A stretch of 64,000 nucleotides of DNA from Petaurus breviceps papuanus (lineage: Eukaryota; Chordata; Mammalia; Diprotodontia; Petauridae): positions 17,336,655 through 17,400,654 of the forward strand of contig JAMXIF010001183.1 of NCBI GenBank assembly GCA_028583685.1. The letters are read 5' to 3'. Positions 24,425 through 36,420 of the stretch are shown piece by piece. The notes under the pieces were generated by a model, which saw only the letters and a list, made by a program, of their open reading frames with translations, was not told the DNA's origin and ran no database searches. Made by a program: the position numbers and the translations under genes. The number at the start of each line of letters is the position of its first letter. Position 1 is the stretch's first letter.

Positions 24425-25155
24425 TTTTTAAATAGTATTTTTCCCCAATTACATGTCAAGACAATTTTTAGCATTCATTTTTACAAGACTTCAAGTTTCA
24501 AATTTTTCCCTCCTTCCCTCCTCCCCTTTCCTCTTCCAAAAATGGTAGGCAATTTGATATAGGTTATACATGTGCTATTATGTAAAACATATTTTCACAT
24601 TAGTCACAGTTGTGAAAGAAACAGATCAAAAGGGGAAAAATCATGAAAAGGAATAAAGTAAGTGAAAAAAAGTATGCTTCAATCTGCATTCAGAAATCCA
24701 TCAGTTTTTTATCTGGATGTAGATAGCATTTTCCTTTGTGAGCCCTCTGTACTTGTCTTGGATCATTATGTTGCTGAGAAGAATTGAATCATTCATAGAT
24801 GGTCATTATACAATGTTTTTGATATTGTGTGTTTTCCTGGTTCTGCTCATTTTATTTTGCATCGGTTCATACAAGTCTTTCGAGGTTTTTCTGAAATCTG
24901 CCTGTTCATCATTTCTTATAGCATAATAGTACCCCATTACATTCATATATCACAGCTTGTTCAGCCATTCCCCAATTGATGGGCATCTCCTCAATTTCCA
25001 ATATTTTGCCATCATAAAAAGGGCTGCTTTAAATATTTTTGCATGTGTAGGTCCTTTTCCCTTTTTCTATGATTTCTTTGGGATATAGACCTAGTAGCGG
25101 TATTGCTGGATCAAAGGGTATGCACAGTTTGGTTGCCCTTTGGGTATTGGGTAGA
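24425..25155 (-). mobile_element. L1 3' end, reverse
   Basis: Reverse complement of the marsupial L1 tail: 'tctgcattcagaaatccatc', 'gttctgctcattttattttgcatc', 'agcataatagtaccccattacattcatatatcacagcttgttcagccattccccaattgatgggcat', 'gatttctttgggatatagacctagtagcggtattgctggatcaaagggtatgc'. These correspond to the ORF2 C-terminus (for example the EYYCAIRN region) on the minus strand. Confidence 0.9.
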
Positions 25156-25269
25156 ATCTTTGAAAGGAGATCAGAGAAAACTAGAAAGGTAAATACATTT
25201 CAGCATTTGGAAAACACCAAAATGGAAGAAGTACTTACATTCTAGGAGGAGAAAAATGTCCCTTTAGAA

Positions 25270-25482
25270 TACTTGCTGTTGTTGTTCATCCTTCTTCTTG
25301 AAGAGGACCAATGGCATCAGGAGGATGATGTCTTTCTTGACTTAAATCCAAGTGAATTGGATTTAAGTGAGGCAGGGCTATGCAAAGTGATCGGCCTCAT
25401 TCTCTTCCCCAGAGTCATTCAGAGTCCAGTAGCAAGACATAGGCCAAGACAATTGATAATGGCCCCCAATGCCGGGAGACCC
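25270..25482 (+). repeat. Second marsupial SINE-like family
   Basis: 'gttgttcatccttcttcttgaagaggaccaatggcatcaggaggatgatgtc', 'agtgaattggatttaagtgaggcagggctatgcaaagt', 'ccagtagcaagacat'. A worn copy of the 3' half recurs at 56027-56180. I recognise it as a recurrent marsupial repeat but do not vouch for a family name. Confidence 0.7.
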
Positions 25483-26106
25483 TGGTCTTTTTTTCCTTTA
25501 GAATCCTACTTAAAGGTTCCAGAGGGAGTATACCTTTGTGAGAGTACTTAAGAAGCCCCCATTGATTGTACTTACAATCTGTCCTTGGCTCCCAACATAG
25601 ACACAGCTGTCAGCTAACATGAGAATGCCTCTAGGACACTGATGAGAAAGTGGGAAATCCAAAACCCTACACCTTTCTAAATCTTGAAAGATGCTCCTCC
25701 AGCCAAGGGTAGATAGAAAGTGACCTAGGCTGAGGTCAAAGCCACGTTCTCTCCTTCCCTACCCCAAATGGTTCCTCTTTAGGCATTTCATTGGAGTCAC
25801 CCAATCAAAATTCTGCTAACTGTTATCTACTGACCTCCATGACATTTTCCTTTCTTTACTTTCTTAATGAGTTCTGGTGCCTGGCTCACTGTCTTTCTAA
25901 ACCAACTCTTGTTCTCCTACAAAGGAACTTCAGCATACATATAGGCTCAAATACCCGAATTTCCCAGTTCCTCAACTTACTAATTTCCCATGACCTTTAC
26001 TCATGGCTTTTGGTAAAAGAGTAATGCTATAAGGGGAAGGGTTGTCCATAGGACTTTCCCTCCCAAAAGATCATAAAGCCCCCAAGAAAACGATCTGGAG
26101 AATACC
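25483..26106. other. Intergenic, no gene recognised
   Basis: No exon, RNA gene or named repeat seen. Confidence 0.45.
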
Positions 26107-26216
26107 TATGTCATTCACAGGTGATCATTGAACAATATTGCTGTTACTGTGTATAACTTTCTCCTGGTTCTGTTCACTTCACTTCATATCAATTCATTTT
26201 TGTTTATGCCTTCTAC
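26107..26216 (-). repeat. L1 3' fragment, reverse
   Basis: 'aggtgatcattgaacaatattgctgttactgtgtataac', 'ctcctggttctgttcacttcacttcatatcaattc' is the reversed L1 segment following ORF2. Confidence 0.7.
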
Positions 26217-26479
26217 TATATACAGTTCTTTGCAGAACATGTTAGTGCATATCAGAGACATCATATACCTTTTGCTGAACTGAACAGTGAGGTTGATGTT
26301 CTTATGAGAACAGCAGAGACTGGGGACTGAGCCAATCATTAATCTGGACATGGCGATTATGATGCTATGTTTTAGTAGGTATGAGACCATATGATTCCCT
26401 TAACTAAGGAAGAAGCAACCATTTCAATTTAATGATGCTTTTTGGTGCCAATCCAAAGCATCCACCTTCAAAAGTTCAT

Positions 26480-26760
26480 CATGGTATAATGTTATGCGGT
26501 TCTAGACCAGCTTCTCATCAGCAAATTGATTATATTGGCCCTTTTCTTTTATCTCAGTGTAAGAGGTTTGCCTTCACTGCAGCTGATAATTCAGAATGAA
26601 ATACTAGTTAAGCCACCATTGATGGCCACAGAGAACACATCTTTCTTCCTTTTGGGGCCTCCTCTACCATCACCTCTGGGCACCCATTTAATCATGAAGA
26701 AGTTTGGAGATTGGGCCCATTGTCATTATGCTCTTTCGGTTTATCATCTTTAGTATCATG
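26480..26760 (+). mobile_element. Retrovirus-like pol (integrase) remnant, fossil
   Basis: The plus strand at about 26520-26580 reads IDYIGPF followed by a Ser/Gln-rich link and FAFTAADN. This resembles the DYIGPL...YALTAVDT start of retroviral integrase cores. Broken and short. It ends about 100 bases left of a family A LTR lying in the opposite orientation, so the two need not belong together. Class not determined. Confidence 0.35.
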
Positions 26761-26859
26761 AGGCAGCTAGTATCATGGAAACCTGGATTAAAATAATAGC
26801 TTTGTCCCTTGATGATCAAGGTTGGATGTATCACTTCCAAGAAAACATTTCTTTGATAG

Positions 26860-28600
26860 TGTCGGCCTTTAAAAAGTTTGGTTAAAGGAAACAGACAAAT
26901 AATAATATAAAATTACAACATTTATTCCCCTAAAGCTAGCAGACTTGTACAAGGAGTCCAGGAGCTGAGTCCTGACTGACGAACAAAAGGAGGAGAGAGC
27001 ATAAGTACATTTTAGGACCATCCCAATACAGGGTGGCTGAGTCACACAAATTTATGATCCCCATAAATGTTTAATCATTGTATGAGAAAGGAATTTTCTT
27101 AATTGAATAAATGGTAAATACAATAAAACAAGAGAGTTGACAATGTGTCAATTGAAATTATCATTCAGAATATCTGTATTTTCTTTACTATTAGCATTCC
27201 ATAACATGGTATATGTCCAGAAAATATTAAGATAAGAAAAGCCCCCCCCCCGCAATTGATAAATGGTCAAAGGATATAAACAGGCAGTTCTAAAAAGATG
27301 AATTTAAAGATATCTATAAGCATACGAAAAAAATGTTCTAAATCACTAGTGATTAGAGAAATGCAAATCAAAACAACTCTGAAGTGCTACATCTCACTGG
27401 CCAGATTGGCTAAAATGACCAAGCAGGAAAATGATAAATGCTGGAGAGGATGTGGAAAAATTGGAACACTAATGCATTGTTGATGGAGTTGTGAATTGAT
27501 CCAACCATTCTGGAGAGCAATCTAGAACTATGCCCAAAGGGCTATAAATAACTGCAGACCCTTTGACCCAGAAATATCACTTCTAGGGTTATATCACAAA
27601 GAAATCAGAGAAGTGGCAGGAGGACCCATATGTACAAAAATATTTATAGCAGCTCTTTTTGTGGTGGCAAAGAATTGGAAATCAAGGAGATGCCCATTAA
27701 TTGGGGAATGGCTGAGCAAGTTGTGGTATATGAATATAATGGAATACTACTGTGCTATAAGAAATGAGGAACAGACGAACTTCATAATAAACTGGAGAGA
27801 CTTATATAAACTGATGCTGAGCGAGAAGAGCGGAACCAGGAGAAATCTCTACACAATCACAGACACAACATATGTGTGACTATTAACTTCAATAGGCTGG
27901 GCTCCTCTCAGCAATGTAAGTTTATAAGAGAACTCCAAAAGACTCATGATGGAAAGAGATACTCACATCCAGAGAAAGAGATGCAGAGTCTGAATGCAGA
28001 TTGAAACAAAGTACTTGCTCTCTTTCTTTTTCTTGTTTTGTTTTGTTTCCTCTTTCCCACTGATCGAATTTCCATCAGTTATAATCCTTCTTTACAACCT
28101 GACTAATGATTAATGTGAAGATACTTATAGATACCATATTCGAGTGCATGCCGACATGGGGCGGGTGGCGGGGGGGAGGACAAGGGAAGGGGAGGGAGAT
28201 GGAGAAAATTTGAAACTCAAGGGACTGTGGAACTGAATGTTGTAAAGTAAAAATAAATTAATTTAAAGAAAAAGATGTATAGAGATGAAAAAAAAAGAAA
28301 GAAAAAGTCCCATTACTCAAGTTAATGCCTCAAGTTGAGGGTCTCATCCTTAAGGGCCATAAAGTAGGCCTTTTTCTGCTTTGTTGACATGAGGAGAGGC
28401 ATTCTCCAAGCTCACTCAGAGACCAAGATAAAGCTGGGTCTGTTTGAAATTTATGATCTCTGGATGCCTGTTTTAAATCCTACTCCCAGCCTTATCTGGT
28501 CTCTGGGTTTGCTGACACAGAAAAAGAGCCTTTTTAAAACAAGGCAAAGCAGTCTGATTAATTCAGACTTTGGCCAAAATATGATATTTAATGATTATCA
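26860..28600 (-). mobile_element. Solo LTR, family A, interrupted by L1 (fossil)
   Basis: Left part begins TGTCGGCC with 'aaaagtttggttaaaggaaacagacaaataa' and 'tttatgatccccataaatgttt'. The right part resumes at about 28315 ('caagttaatgcctcaagttgagggtct') and ends 'aaaatatgatatttaatgattatca', matching the uninterrupted copy at 16416-17031. The L1 at 27245-28292 landed inside it. Broken and non-coding. Confidence 0.8.
27245..28292 (+). mobile_element. L1 3' end with ORF2 C-terminus, inserted in an LTR
   Basis: Translates to L1 ORF2 C-terminal landmarks: SLVIREMQIKTTL (27346 on), CWRGCGKIGTLMHC (about 27440-27483) and, in the next open piece, FIAALFVVAKNWKSRRCP and MEYYCAIRNEE. These match the human L1 order (SLVIREMQIKT, CWRGCGEIGTL, MFIAALF, MEYYAAIKN). 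The ORF2 remnant is not continuous, and the copy lacks everything upstream. It ends in AATAAA-like and A-rich sequence with 'aagaaaaag' resembling 'aagaaaag' before the left end, a likely target duplication. Dead LINE copy. Confidence 0.9.
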
Positions 28601-29396
28601 CTAGTTTAGTGTGACACCAAGAAGGGGAAGAGTACTCTGGTCCAGTGGTTTCTTAGATTTGACCTTCAGGAGACTCACCTGATGAGGGCAGATTACTTTC
28701 AGACATCGTCCCAGTTAAACCCTCTCTAACCCTTCTTTATTTCACTTTCTGTGTAGAGTTGCTGAGGCTTTGAGGTATTTTCCCCCTTAGTGTTCTATAC
28801 AGCCTAGGGAAATGGTTCAGATCCCCCTTAATTGGCAGGTTTCCTTCTGCCCAGGCTGATTCTGACAACTCCTTCCTAAGAAGGGCTTTCAAGATTAATG
28901 GGTGGAATTATTGGGAGGCGCTTTGCTTTGCAAAGCTATGGAGAAGGTAAAATTGTCTTTTTATAATTATAGGGAACAGAAATTCTCCTGGAAGAAATAG
29001 ACTCCCCTGATGTGGTGGCCTTCATGGATCCTGCGATGAAAGTGAAGGGGAAACAATCCAACCCCAGAGAAGAAGTGGGCAGCTTCTCAGTAGAGACCTC
29101 TAAATGGGTCAAAATGTGATACCATCCTCCCATGGGGCTCCTGTGGAGGAGAAGGTTTTAACTGGTGGATGGGGGGATACTGACTGAGTAGAGGTATGGT
29201 GTAATTCTTGGTATTAATCCAGGCTTTGCCTTGCTACAGATAACCAGAGCTGTAATGGGGATTGGGGACTACTAGAAGGGTCCTCATCTAGTCTGTGAAA
29301 CTGGTACTGCGCTGGGCCATCATGGTTTAATTTAGTTTAGTTTTTAAAATCAGATCTACTCTGAATTATCCCTGACAATACCCCTGGTATTTGATA
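28601..29396. other. Unassigned DNA between LTR elements
   Basis: No host exon recognised. Its position between two family A elements suggests repeat-derived DNA, but I cannot classify it. Confidence 0.4.
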
Positions 29397-29822
29397 ATTA
29401 TGATAATCATTAAATATCACTTTTTTAGATGTCGACAGTTTATGGTGCTGTGACATCAGATTGGTTCTGTTGGATGGGATACTGAACAGTACCTCACTTC
29501 ATCAAAGTTAATGATTCAGGTGCCTCAAGATTCATTCTTCCTGGAATCTTGACCTTGATGGAGTCATGTAAGTTCCCATCTCCAGCTTCCAAAGTTCTCC
29601 CACAGGTTTGGTTGAAATCCCAATTCCCTTAAGCTAGCTCTGGGACCAGGGACCCCTTTGTATAAAATCAGATCCCCTCTTTGAGATCGAAATTTAGATC
29701 TGAGGATCTCTCTGTATTAACAAGTTGCCAACGCTAGTGTAAGGATAACCCCAAATTATGTTGGCCAAGATGGGGCTCTTCTGACCTGTCAAAGTTACTT
29801 TATCTTAAAATCAAATTAAGTT

Positions 29823-29985
29823 GGGGTGGCTAGGTGGTGTAGTGAATCCACAGGCCCTGGAGTCAGGAGGACCTGAGTTCAAATCTGGCCTCAGACACTT
29901 AACACAAAAACTGGCCATGTGACCTTGGGTAAGTCGCTTAACCCCAATTGCCCTACTTTCTCCCCTCCAAAAAAAAAAAAAAGCA
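29823..29985 (+). repeat. Marsupial tRNA-type SINE inserted in the provirus
   Basis: 'ggggtggctaggtggtgtagtgaatccacaggccctggagtcaggaggacctgagttcaaatctgg', then 'ttgggtaagtcgcttaacccc', poly-A end. It landed after the retrovirus-like element. Confidence 0.93.
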
Positions 29986-32900
29986 AATTAAGTTTAAGGC
30001 CTCACAGGAGAGGGAATGTTTTCATTTTTGAAGGCAGAGCAAGAATAAAAGGCGGCAGCAGCTTTTTCCTTTAAAGTTTACAAACCTTGGATTCAGCACC
30101 AACCCCAGTATTACTTGAATAACAATAGCCCAAGTCCACTCTTTTTGCCTCCAACCTCTGCTCCCCCCTACCCTATTCCTTACTTCTCTGATCTTGGGAT
30201 GGGGAGCTGTGCTGTGCCACTTCTCTTTACCTGCTCTGATTTCCTCCTTCCCTACCCCCACTCTACTCCTCATCTACTCCCTCCCTCCTTTCCACTGGAA
30301 GTTCTGAGGTGAGCAACCTGTTCTACCTCTCCTGTTGCCTCCCCAACCTTTCCTTTCCCTAAAGTGGGGAATGAGCAAAGCCCTCAGACCATAGCTATTG
30401 AGGAGGAATCTGAGGTATTCCATGCTAACTCTGGCTTAGCCCATGGCTGGAAAGGAGGGAGCCAGACCCAGATCCTTTCCTACTCTTTCAATAACCTCCA
30501 ACCTTCCCTATCATGGAATAACAAACTCATCCCGTCAAGCCCACACCCCACTCCTGATTTGGCTAAGGGCTACAAGCCTGGTATTTGCCACTAATGCAAA
30601 AAACCAGGACATTGGAAGGCAGAATGTAGGACATGGCTTAGGGTTCTAGAATATTGGAAAAACAAGGGGCACCAGGGCCACACCCAACGACCTTAGAGAT
30701 GCTCCAAGCAAAAAGTTGCAGGATTTAACCTTCTTCTTTTCATCTTTAAATGTGGACTTTGTATTTGTACTGTCAGTTTGTCTGTCAATGTGTGTCTTTG
30801 TGTATCATGTGTGTTGTGAATGAGTCTGTTATCTTGCAAGTCTGAACTACACACAGTCAAAGATTTCTAAAGGCTGCAGTCAGGGAAACAAACAAATCTG
30901 TGAAACTCTTTTCCTTGTAGTTTCTGGTCTGGCCAACCTGGAATTACAATGAAAAGTTAGGTATAGCTAAAAACATTTTAGCAGATTCTGAGAATTAATC
31001 GTTAAGAAGTTGGAAATTGATTGTATTGGGATTGATTACTGGAGAAACGGTAGTATTAAAACACCCAGGCACACAGCATTCCCCACTTCCTCCCCAGGGG
31101 TTAAGAGAGTATCTCAGCATGGGGATCTTTCTTTAACAACCAGAAGTTTTTGTTAACTCCTCTCATCCCAGATCGGATAAGAGAAGAGAATGCAGGAGAA
31201 TTGTAGGGATAGTACTCACAGATTGACAGTAGCCCTAACAGTCTGTACCTTAGGGCCCACCATCCTAGGCAAGGTTTGGAAATGTCACCCAGGCCATGTA
31301 CATTCTGCCCACCCCAGCTCAGTAGCTGCAAATAGCCCCAGGCCCTGTACATTTTTCAGTTGTGGGAAAGGGAGAGGTGGAAGGATCAGGCCTATGGGGA
31401 ACATTCCCTAAGCCCTGCCTCCAAAAAAAATCACTGGGAAGACAGCCTCTGCTCCAGGTAAACTCTACACTACTCTGTTCCAGTTGCAAAAATGTATTTT
31501 ATCTCTTTGATTTGTTTTCTGAATTTGTAAAGGGAAAAATAATAGTGTTATGGGATTAAAATGGTATAATGATTATAAAATGTTTAATATAATGACTGGC
31601 ATGTGTTGGATACAGTATTATTATCTCTTTAACTTTGAAGTGGTTTTTGAATGCCGGGAGTGATAAAATCAATTATTTTATAAGTAATTTGATGTCATTT
31701 GAAATTCATTGTTATGTTGTTGCCATATTTCTAAAATTGTATTGTGTTTCTAAAAGTCTGCTTAGCTAGTGAAATTTGAAGGAAAAAAAATTTTTTGAAG
31801 TAGGAAAGGTGTTACAGCAATTTTTAAAATCTGGATTGTGTTGCATGTGAATTGGGTTTTTGTGTTATAAAATATGGTAATTTAAAGCTTTTATATTTGG
31901 GTTACAAACAGGTAGTTGTTAACCAAGCTATCTGGGGTTATTGCATAAACCAAGTATTTACAAAAGTATGCTTGTGAAAAGTAATTATTGGTAAGTATGT
32001 GAAGAAAAGACCCTGTGAATCCTCTTGTATTGAAGTTCTGTAAAACCTAAAATTGCTCATGTGTATGGAAAGAAAGGGTTAGGTGTCCCTAGAAACCATT
32101 TGTATGAGCAAAGTCATCAGACCAGGGAAAGGAACTTGTTTTTGATATTTAGTTTCTAAACAATGAACCTGGCTTGCTGGGAAGTTGCAAGTCTATGTGA
32201 AATAAGTAGAAGGTATTTCTAACAAGTGGCTTTTACAGCAGGACAAGTTTAAATTTGAGAAGGAAAGGTGCTAAATGGAATCCCTTTCATATGAGAAACC
32301 TAGCAAATCTTTATTGCTTATTGCAGCTCCATAAGAATAAAATCTAGCTCTAAACTGTGATTGGTGAAATTTGCTGTTTAAAGTAAAAGGTATTTGGAAC
32401 CATAATTAATTTTGAGTTTGAATTTGGGTATAGTTGTCTGCATTAAATCAGTATCTGAGAGAAATGCCACAAGCTACTCAGAGGGAAGGTGATCCTGTGC
32501 TGTTAACAGGTAAGAGTTTGCATTTGGAAAAAGCTGAAGGGACAATCTTATCTTCTATCTGGGATGGAATACATCCTGGTTCAGTTTCCCCTAGGTGTTC
32601 CTTTGAAAAGGGAATGTCTTCACTTGAATATTCCCGGATGAGGTGGAACAGATACTGCATGGGTGAAGAACTGACTTTATCTGAATTTAAACAGAGTCAA
32701 GGATGTTTTATCTGTCATATTTGGTATGTCACATGTCCCTGCTTTTTTTTTTCCTTCTAGAGCAAATTTCTATGATCAGAGAAAGTAGTCAGTAAAAGAT
32801 ATGAGCTCTTCTGTGTTACCTTACTGGGAAATCTAATATTATTTTTCATCTAGAATTAGAACTAAGGAATTTTGTGATCTAGGAATTCTGTATAGTACCT

Positions 32901-33944
32901 TCAAGGACACTAATTTAGTTAATGAATTCCAATTTTAAAGGTTTATTTTCGCTTTAAGGAAAAAGATAATTTTTGAAGGTCTACTATGTTAGTAATAGAA
33001 TAATAACTTATGAACTATCTTGTTTAAGTATTTTAGGAAGGCAGAAAGATTTGTAACTTGATTTTCCTCTAAAAACTATATACAGATATATAAGATCGGC
33101 CTCCAAAATTTTCTATCATGGAAATTCAAACTTTAAGCATGTTTAATAATAAGATCTCATGTTTGGATTTTTGCACAAAAATTGTATTAGATAGTAGAAA
33201 AAGTGAAATTATTTCTTCTTTATTAAAGCATCTGCATGATGATTTTAAAAGGTGGATGAACTCATTTTTGGATAGTTCTTCACATTTTAAAGGATTCCTA
33301 TACCAGCTACAGGATTTAGGTAAGGATGAAAATAACAAATAATAAATAAACTGAAAATTCTCTGAGGTTTCAAATATGTGGAAACAAATTTAAGTGATAT
33401 TACTAATTTATATTAAGTCAGAATTATCTGGGAACCCCTAGATCTGAACCAGAAAAGCAGAACTTCCTTTTTTTAATTATATAACTACACGAGGCATCTG
33501 GGATTCAAAAGTACTGTTTAAATGGATATTGGGAATAGGTCACTGGAATAAAAGGAATTTGATGTTAATTAACATTGGTGATAATGATTCTGTTAATTTG
33601 TATGGTTCATGTGTAAGTTTTCTTGGTTATCTTGATGACATGTAATCTCCCTTCCGAAAACTAGTATATCATAAGACACCTAAGTAGTTTGACCTGTTTC
33701 TGAGTTAATGTAATTATGCAATTTTGTAAACTGTAAGGAAGACTTTATCATATTATTTGAGCCTAGCCCTATGTGGCTAGAAAACTGAACCATTTGTTAT
33801 ACTGTTTGTGCCTAGCTTTGCATGGCTAGGAAACTGAACTGTTCCTATGTGCCTCTACTATCAAATCATATGTTTCTGGGAGCCCCTGTCAGGTCTGTGT
33901 ATCAGCAATGCCATATTCACAATGCCTATAGAGATTACAAATAT

Positions 33945-34102
33945 NNNNNNNNNNNNNNNNNNNNNNNNNNNNNNNNNNNNNNNNNNNNNNNNNNNNNNNN
34001 NNNNNNNNNNNNNNNNNNNNNNNNNNNNNNNNNNNNNNNNNNNNNNNNNNNNNNNNNNNNNNNNNNNNNNNNNNNNNNNNNNNNNNNNNNNNNNNNNNNN
34101 NN
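33945..34102. other. Assembly gap (158 N) inside the provirus
   Basis: Run of N. Predicted frames crossing it are meaningless. Confidence 1.
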
Positions 34103-34642
34103 CGCCAACTGCCAACCACAGGACCGTTAGCTCGGCTTTTTTTTTTTTTCTTGCTCTGCTATGTCAGCACGTCCATGGGGCATGGGAGATCTTTAAATCC
34201 CATAACCCTTACAGTCTGTCTGACTACTCCAGCTTGTGGATATGGAGTGGTCATCTGAGCCAAGGAATTTGAAAAAGATGACATCAGATGCAGACAGCTT
34301 TCCCAAGAATCCGTACCAGGCCTGCACAAGAACTGCTCCCTCTCTGGAGTCCCCTTGCATTGGTTTTTTATATATTTTTTACAGCTTTAACTTATTTTTC
34401 TGTATTCCCATTGTGCTACCTTGATTCTCTTTGCAGCCTGCTCCTTTTGCTTATATTGTAATTGCCTTACAGTAACTGCCCATATCTGGGTGCCCCCTAT
34501 TTCAGGAAGTGATTGGGAAAAACCTGAATTCACTTAGATAAGGATATGGGAAAGCTACCAAGAAGAGAGTTTTTTTTCATACCTTCTTTGGTCTAAAGGA
34601 ACAGAATTTTAATAAATATGTTCCTGAACAAAAGGGCAGACA

Positions 34643-35071
34643 TGATAATCATTAAATATCATATTTTGGCCAAAGTCTGAATTAATCAAACAGACTGCTT
34701 TCCCTTGCCTTCTGTGTTAGCAAAACACCAGAAACTAGATAAGGTTGGAGACAAGATTCCCCCTTATCTTGGGAGAAAAATATCCTGAGACCATAAAATG
34801 TAAATAGACTGCTCCCCGTTTGTTGTCAATCTGCATTTAACTTCTTTCTCACACATAGATGATAACAAATAGAAGTCATAAAGTTTTGTGACAGGGTCAT
34901 CCTGAATTGGGATGATTCTAAAATGTATAAAAAGTCTTTTGATTCATCTGTTCATCAGTTAGGACTCAGCTCCTGCTTGCACAAGTTTCTCTAGCTTAAG
35001 GGAATAAAATGAGATAAATGTATATCATTATTTGTTTGTCTCCTTTAACCAAAACTTTTTAGATGTTGACA
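34643..35071 (+). mobile_element. 3' LTR of the fossil provirus (family A)
   Basis: TG at 34643, CA at 35070-35071. Contains 'tgataatcattaaatatcatattttggccaaagtctg', a polyadenylation signal in 'agggaataaaatgag' and the end 'tttaaccaaaactttttagatgttgaca'. It is the plus-orientation counterpart of the solo copies at 16416, 26860, 59760 and 60811. Confidence 0.85.
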
Positions 35072-35075
35072 ATTA

Positions 35076-35452
35076 TTATATTTTAGAAGATTATAGGCTT
35101 CTCCTCTAATGTTGCCTATGAGGTCAGAATTGTTTAAAAATTATTTTAATAGTAGAAGGTCCCCTAGAAAATTTTGGGGATCTTTCCACCAAGGGGTGGG
35201 ATGTGATAGAAATGGCAGCTATTTCATATAGACTATGCTGATTTTCCTTTTAGGGGGTCAGAAACTCCTCCTTGGAACTTCGTTGTCCTGAGGTTACTAG
35301 GGATTGAATTATTTATTGGTTTGGCTTCCTTGTTTCCCTGCCCCCTGCCCCATTCCCCCTCCCCCCCAGGCATAAAAGACCCAAGCTAAAGGAAATTGGT
35401 CTTCTGGAGGTTTTAGCAGAATCTCCATTGCCCTTTGGAGATACCTTTCTTT
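35076..35452. other. Unassigned DNA right of the provirus
   Basis: No gene; contains a C-rich tract near 35340-35372. Confidence 0.4.
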
Positions 35453-35607
35453 TATTTTGGAGGGCAATTGGGGTTAAGTAACTTGCCCAAGGTCATACGG
35501 CTAGGTTATTTTGTATGTGTCTGTTAAATGTCTGAGGCCAGATCGGAACTTGGGTCCTCCTGATTCTAGGGCCAGCACTCTACTCACTGTGCCACCTAGC
35601 CACCCCT
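35453..35607 (-). repeat. Marsupial tRNA-type SINE, reverse
   Basis: 'ttggagggcaattggggttaagtaacttgcccaaggtcatacggctag', 'gcactctactcactgtgccacctagccacccc'. Confidence 0.92.
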
Positions 35608-35689
35608 GGAGATACCTTTCTGACTGTTAATTGCTATAGTAAGGATACAGAGAATCCATTTTTAAAAATTTGAGTTTCATTAGGAATTA

Positions 35690-35760
35690 TGTATCTATAT
35701 AGATATATAATATGTACACACATGTACATATTATATATATATGTGTGTATGTATGTATTT
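35690..35760 (+). repeat. (TA)n/(TG)n microsatellite
   Basis: 'atctatatagatatataatatgtacacacatgtacatattatatatatatgtgtgtatgtatgta', partly palindromic. Confidence 0.9.
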
Positions 35761-35874
35761 TAACCTTGTCAATGATAAAGTTGTTTTTATTGCAATTTAT
35801 GAGCAAAGTCCATGAGTATCTTGTTGCATTATAAACTCCAGACGAAATCACTGGCTTGGCCTAAAATAAGCTTG

Positions 35875-36420
35875 ACCCAGAAAGGGCCCATACAAACAAA
35901 AAAATTTATATCAAAACTTTCTGTGGCAGTAAAGAACTGGAAACCAAATGAGTATTCACCAGCAGGAATAGGCTAAACAAAGTATAGCATATGAATGTAC
36001 TGGAATAATATTGTACCATAAGACACAAAAGGACAGACCCACAACAACTTGGGAAGTCTGTATGATGAATTGATAGAATAAAATGAGCAGAACCAGGACA
36101 ATTCATGACACTGCATGTTGTAAAGGAAAACATCTTTGAAAACAACCCTTATCAATGCAATAACCAATCACAGCTTTAGAAGACTGATGATGAAACATAC
36201 TTCCTTTAGGTGCAGAATGAGTCACATTTTCAAATGTTCTCAATGTGTGAATTTGTTTTGCTTGATCATACTTATTCTAATCCAACAAATTTATTTGCTG
36301 GAGAGAGTTGTGAGAAGTGGTAGAAGGGTAGTAATAGAGATGCAAAAAGAAAAAAAAAGGAAAGCAAGAAAAGAACTTCCATGAAGCATCTAAAAATACA
36401 CAGAAGAAAACAGAGGGAAC
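35875..36420 (+). mobile_element. Old L1 3' end
   Basis: 'tggcagtaaagaactggaaacc', 'ggaataggctaaacaaagtatagcatatgaatgtactggaataatattgtaccataag', 'aaaatgagcagaaccagg'. This is L1 ORF2-tail order but much more diverged than the copies at 21637 and 27245. Related bits continue to about 36780. Confidence 0.75.

Larger units (their letters stand above)
29397..35075 (+). mobile_element. Endogenous retrovirus fossil (family A LTRs), with target duplication
   Basis: Element 29401-35071 flanked by ATTA (29397-29400 and 35072-35075), a 4-bp target duplication typical of gammaretrovirus-like elements. Parts: a short 5' LTR remnant (29401-29437); a primer-binding-site-like TGGTGCTGTGAC (29443-29454), close to the tRNA-His type used by HERV-H-like elements; a gag nucleocapsid remnant with CCHC zinc-knuckle spacing (30586-30627); a purine-rich tract AAAAGGGCAGA (about 29-mer window 34630-34641) just before the 3' LTR (34643-35071). 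No continuous gag, pol or env remains: it is broken many times over. A SINE (29823-29985) is inserted in it, and an assembly gap (33945-34102) hides part. Probably class I; moderately old. Confidence 0.75.

Noticed and set aside
33822-34272. Frames crossing the N gap
   Set aside because: Mostly unknown bases; no information.
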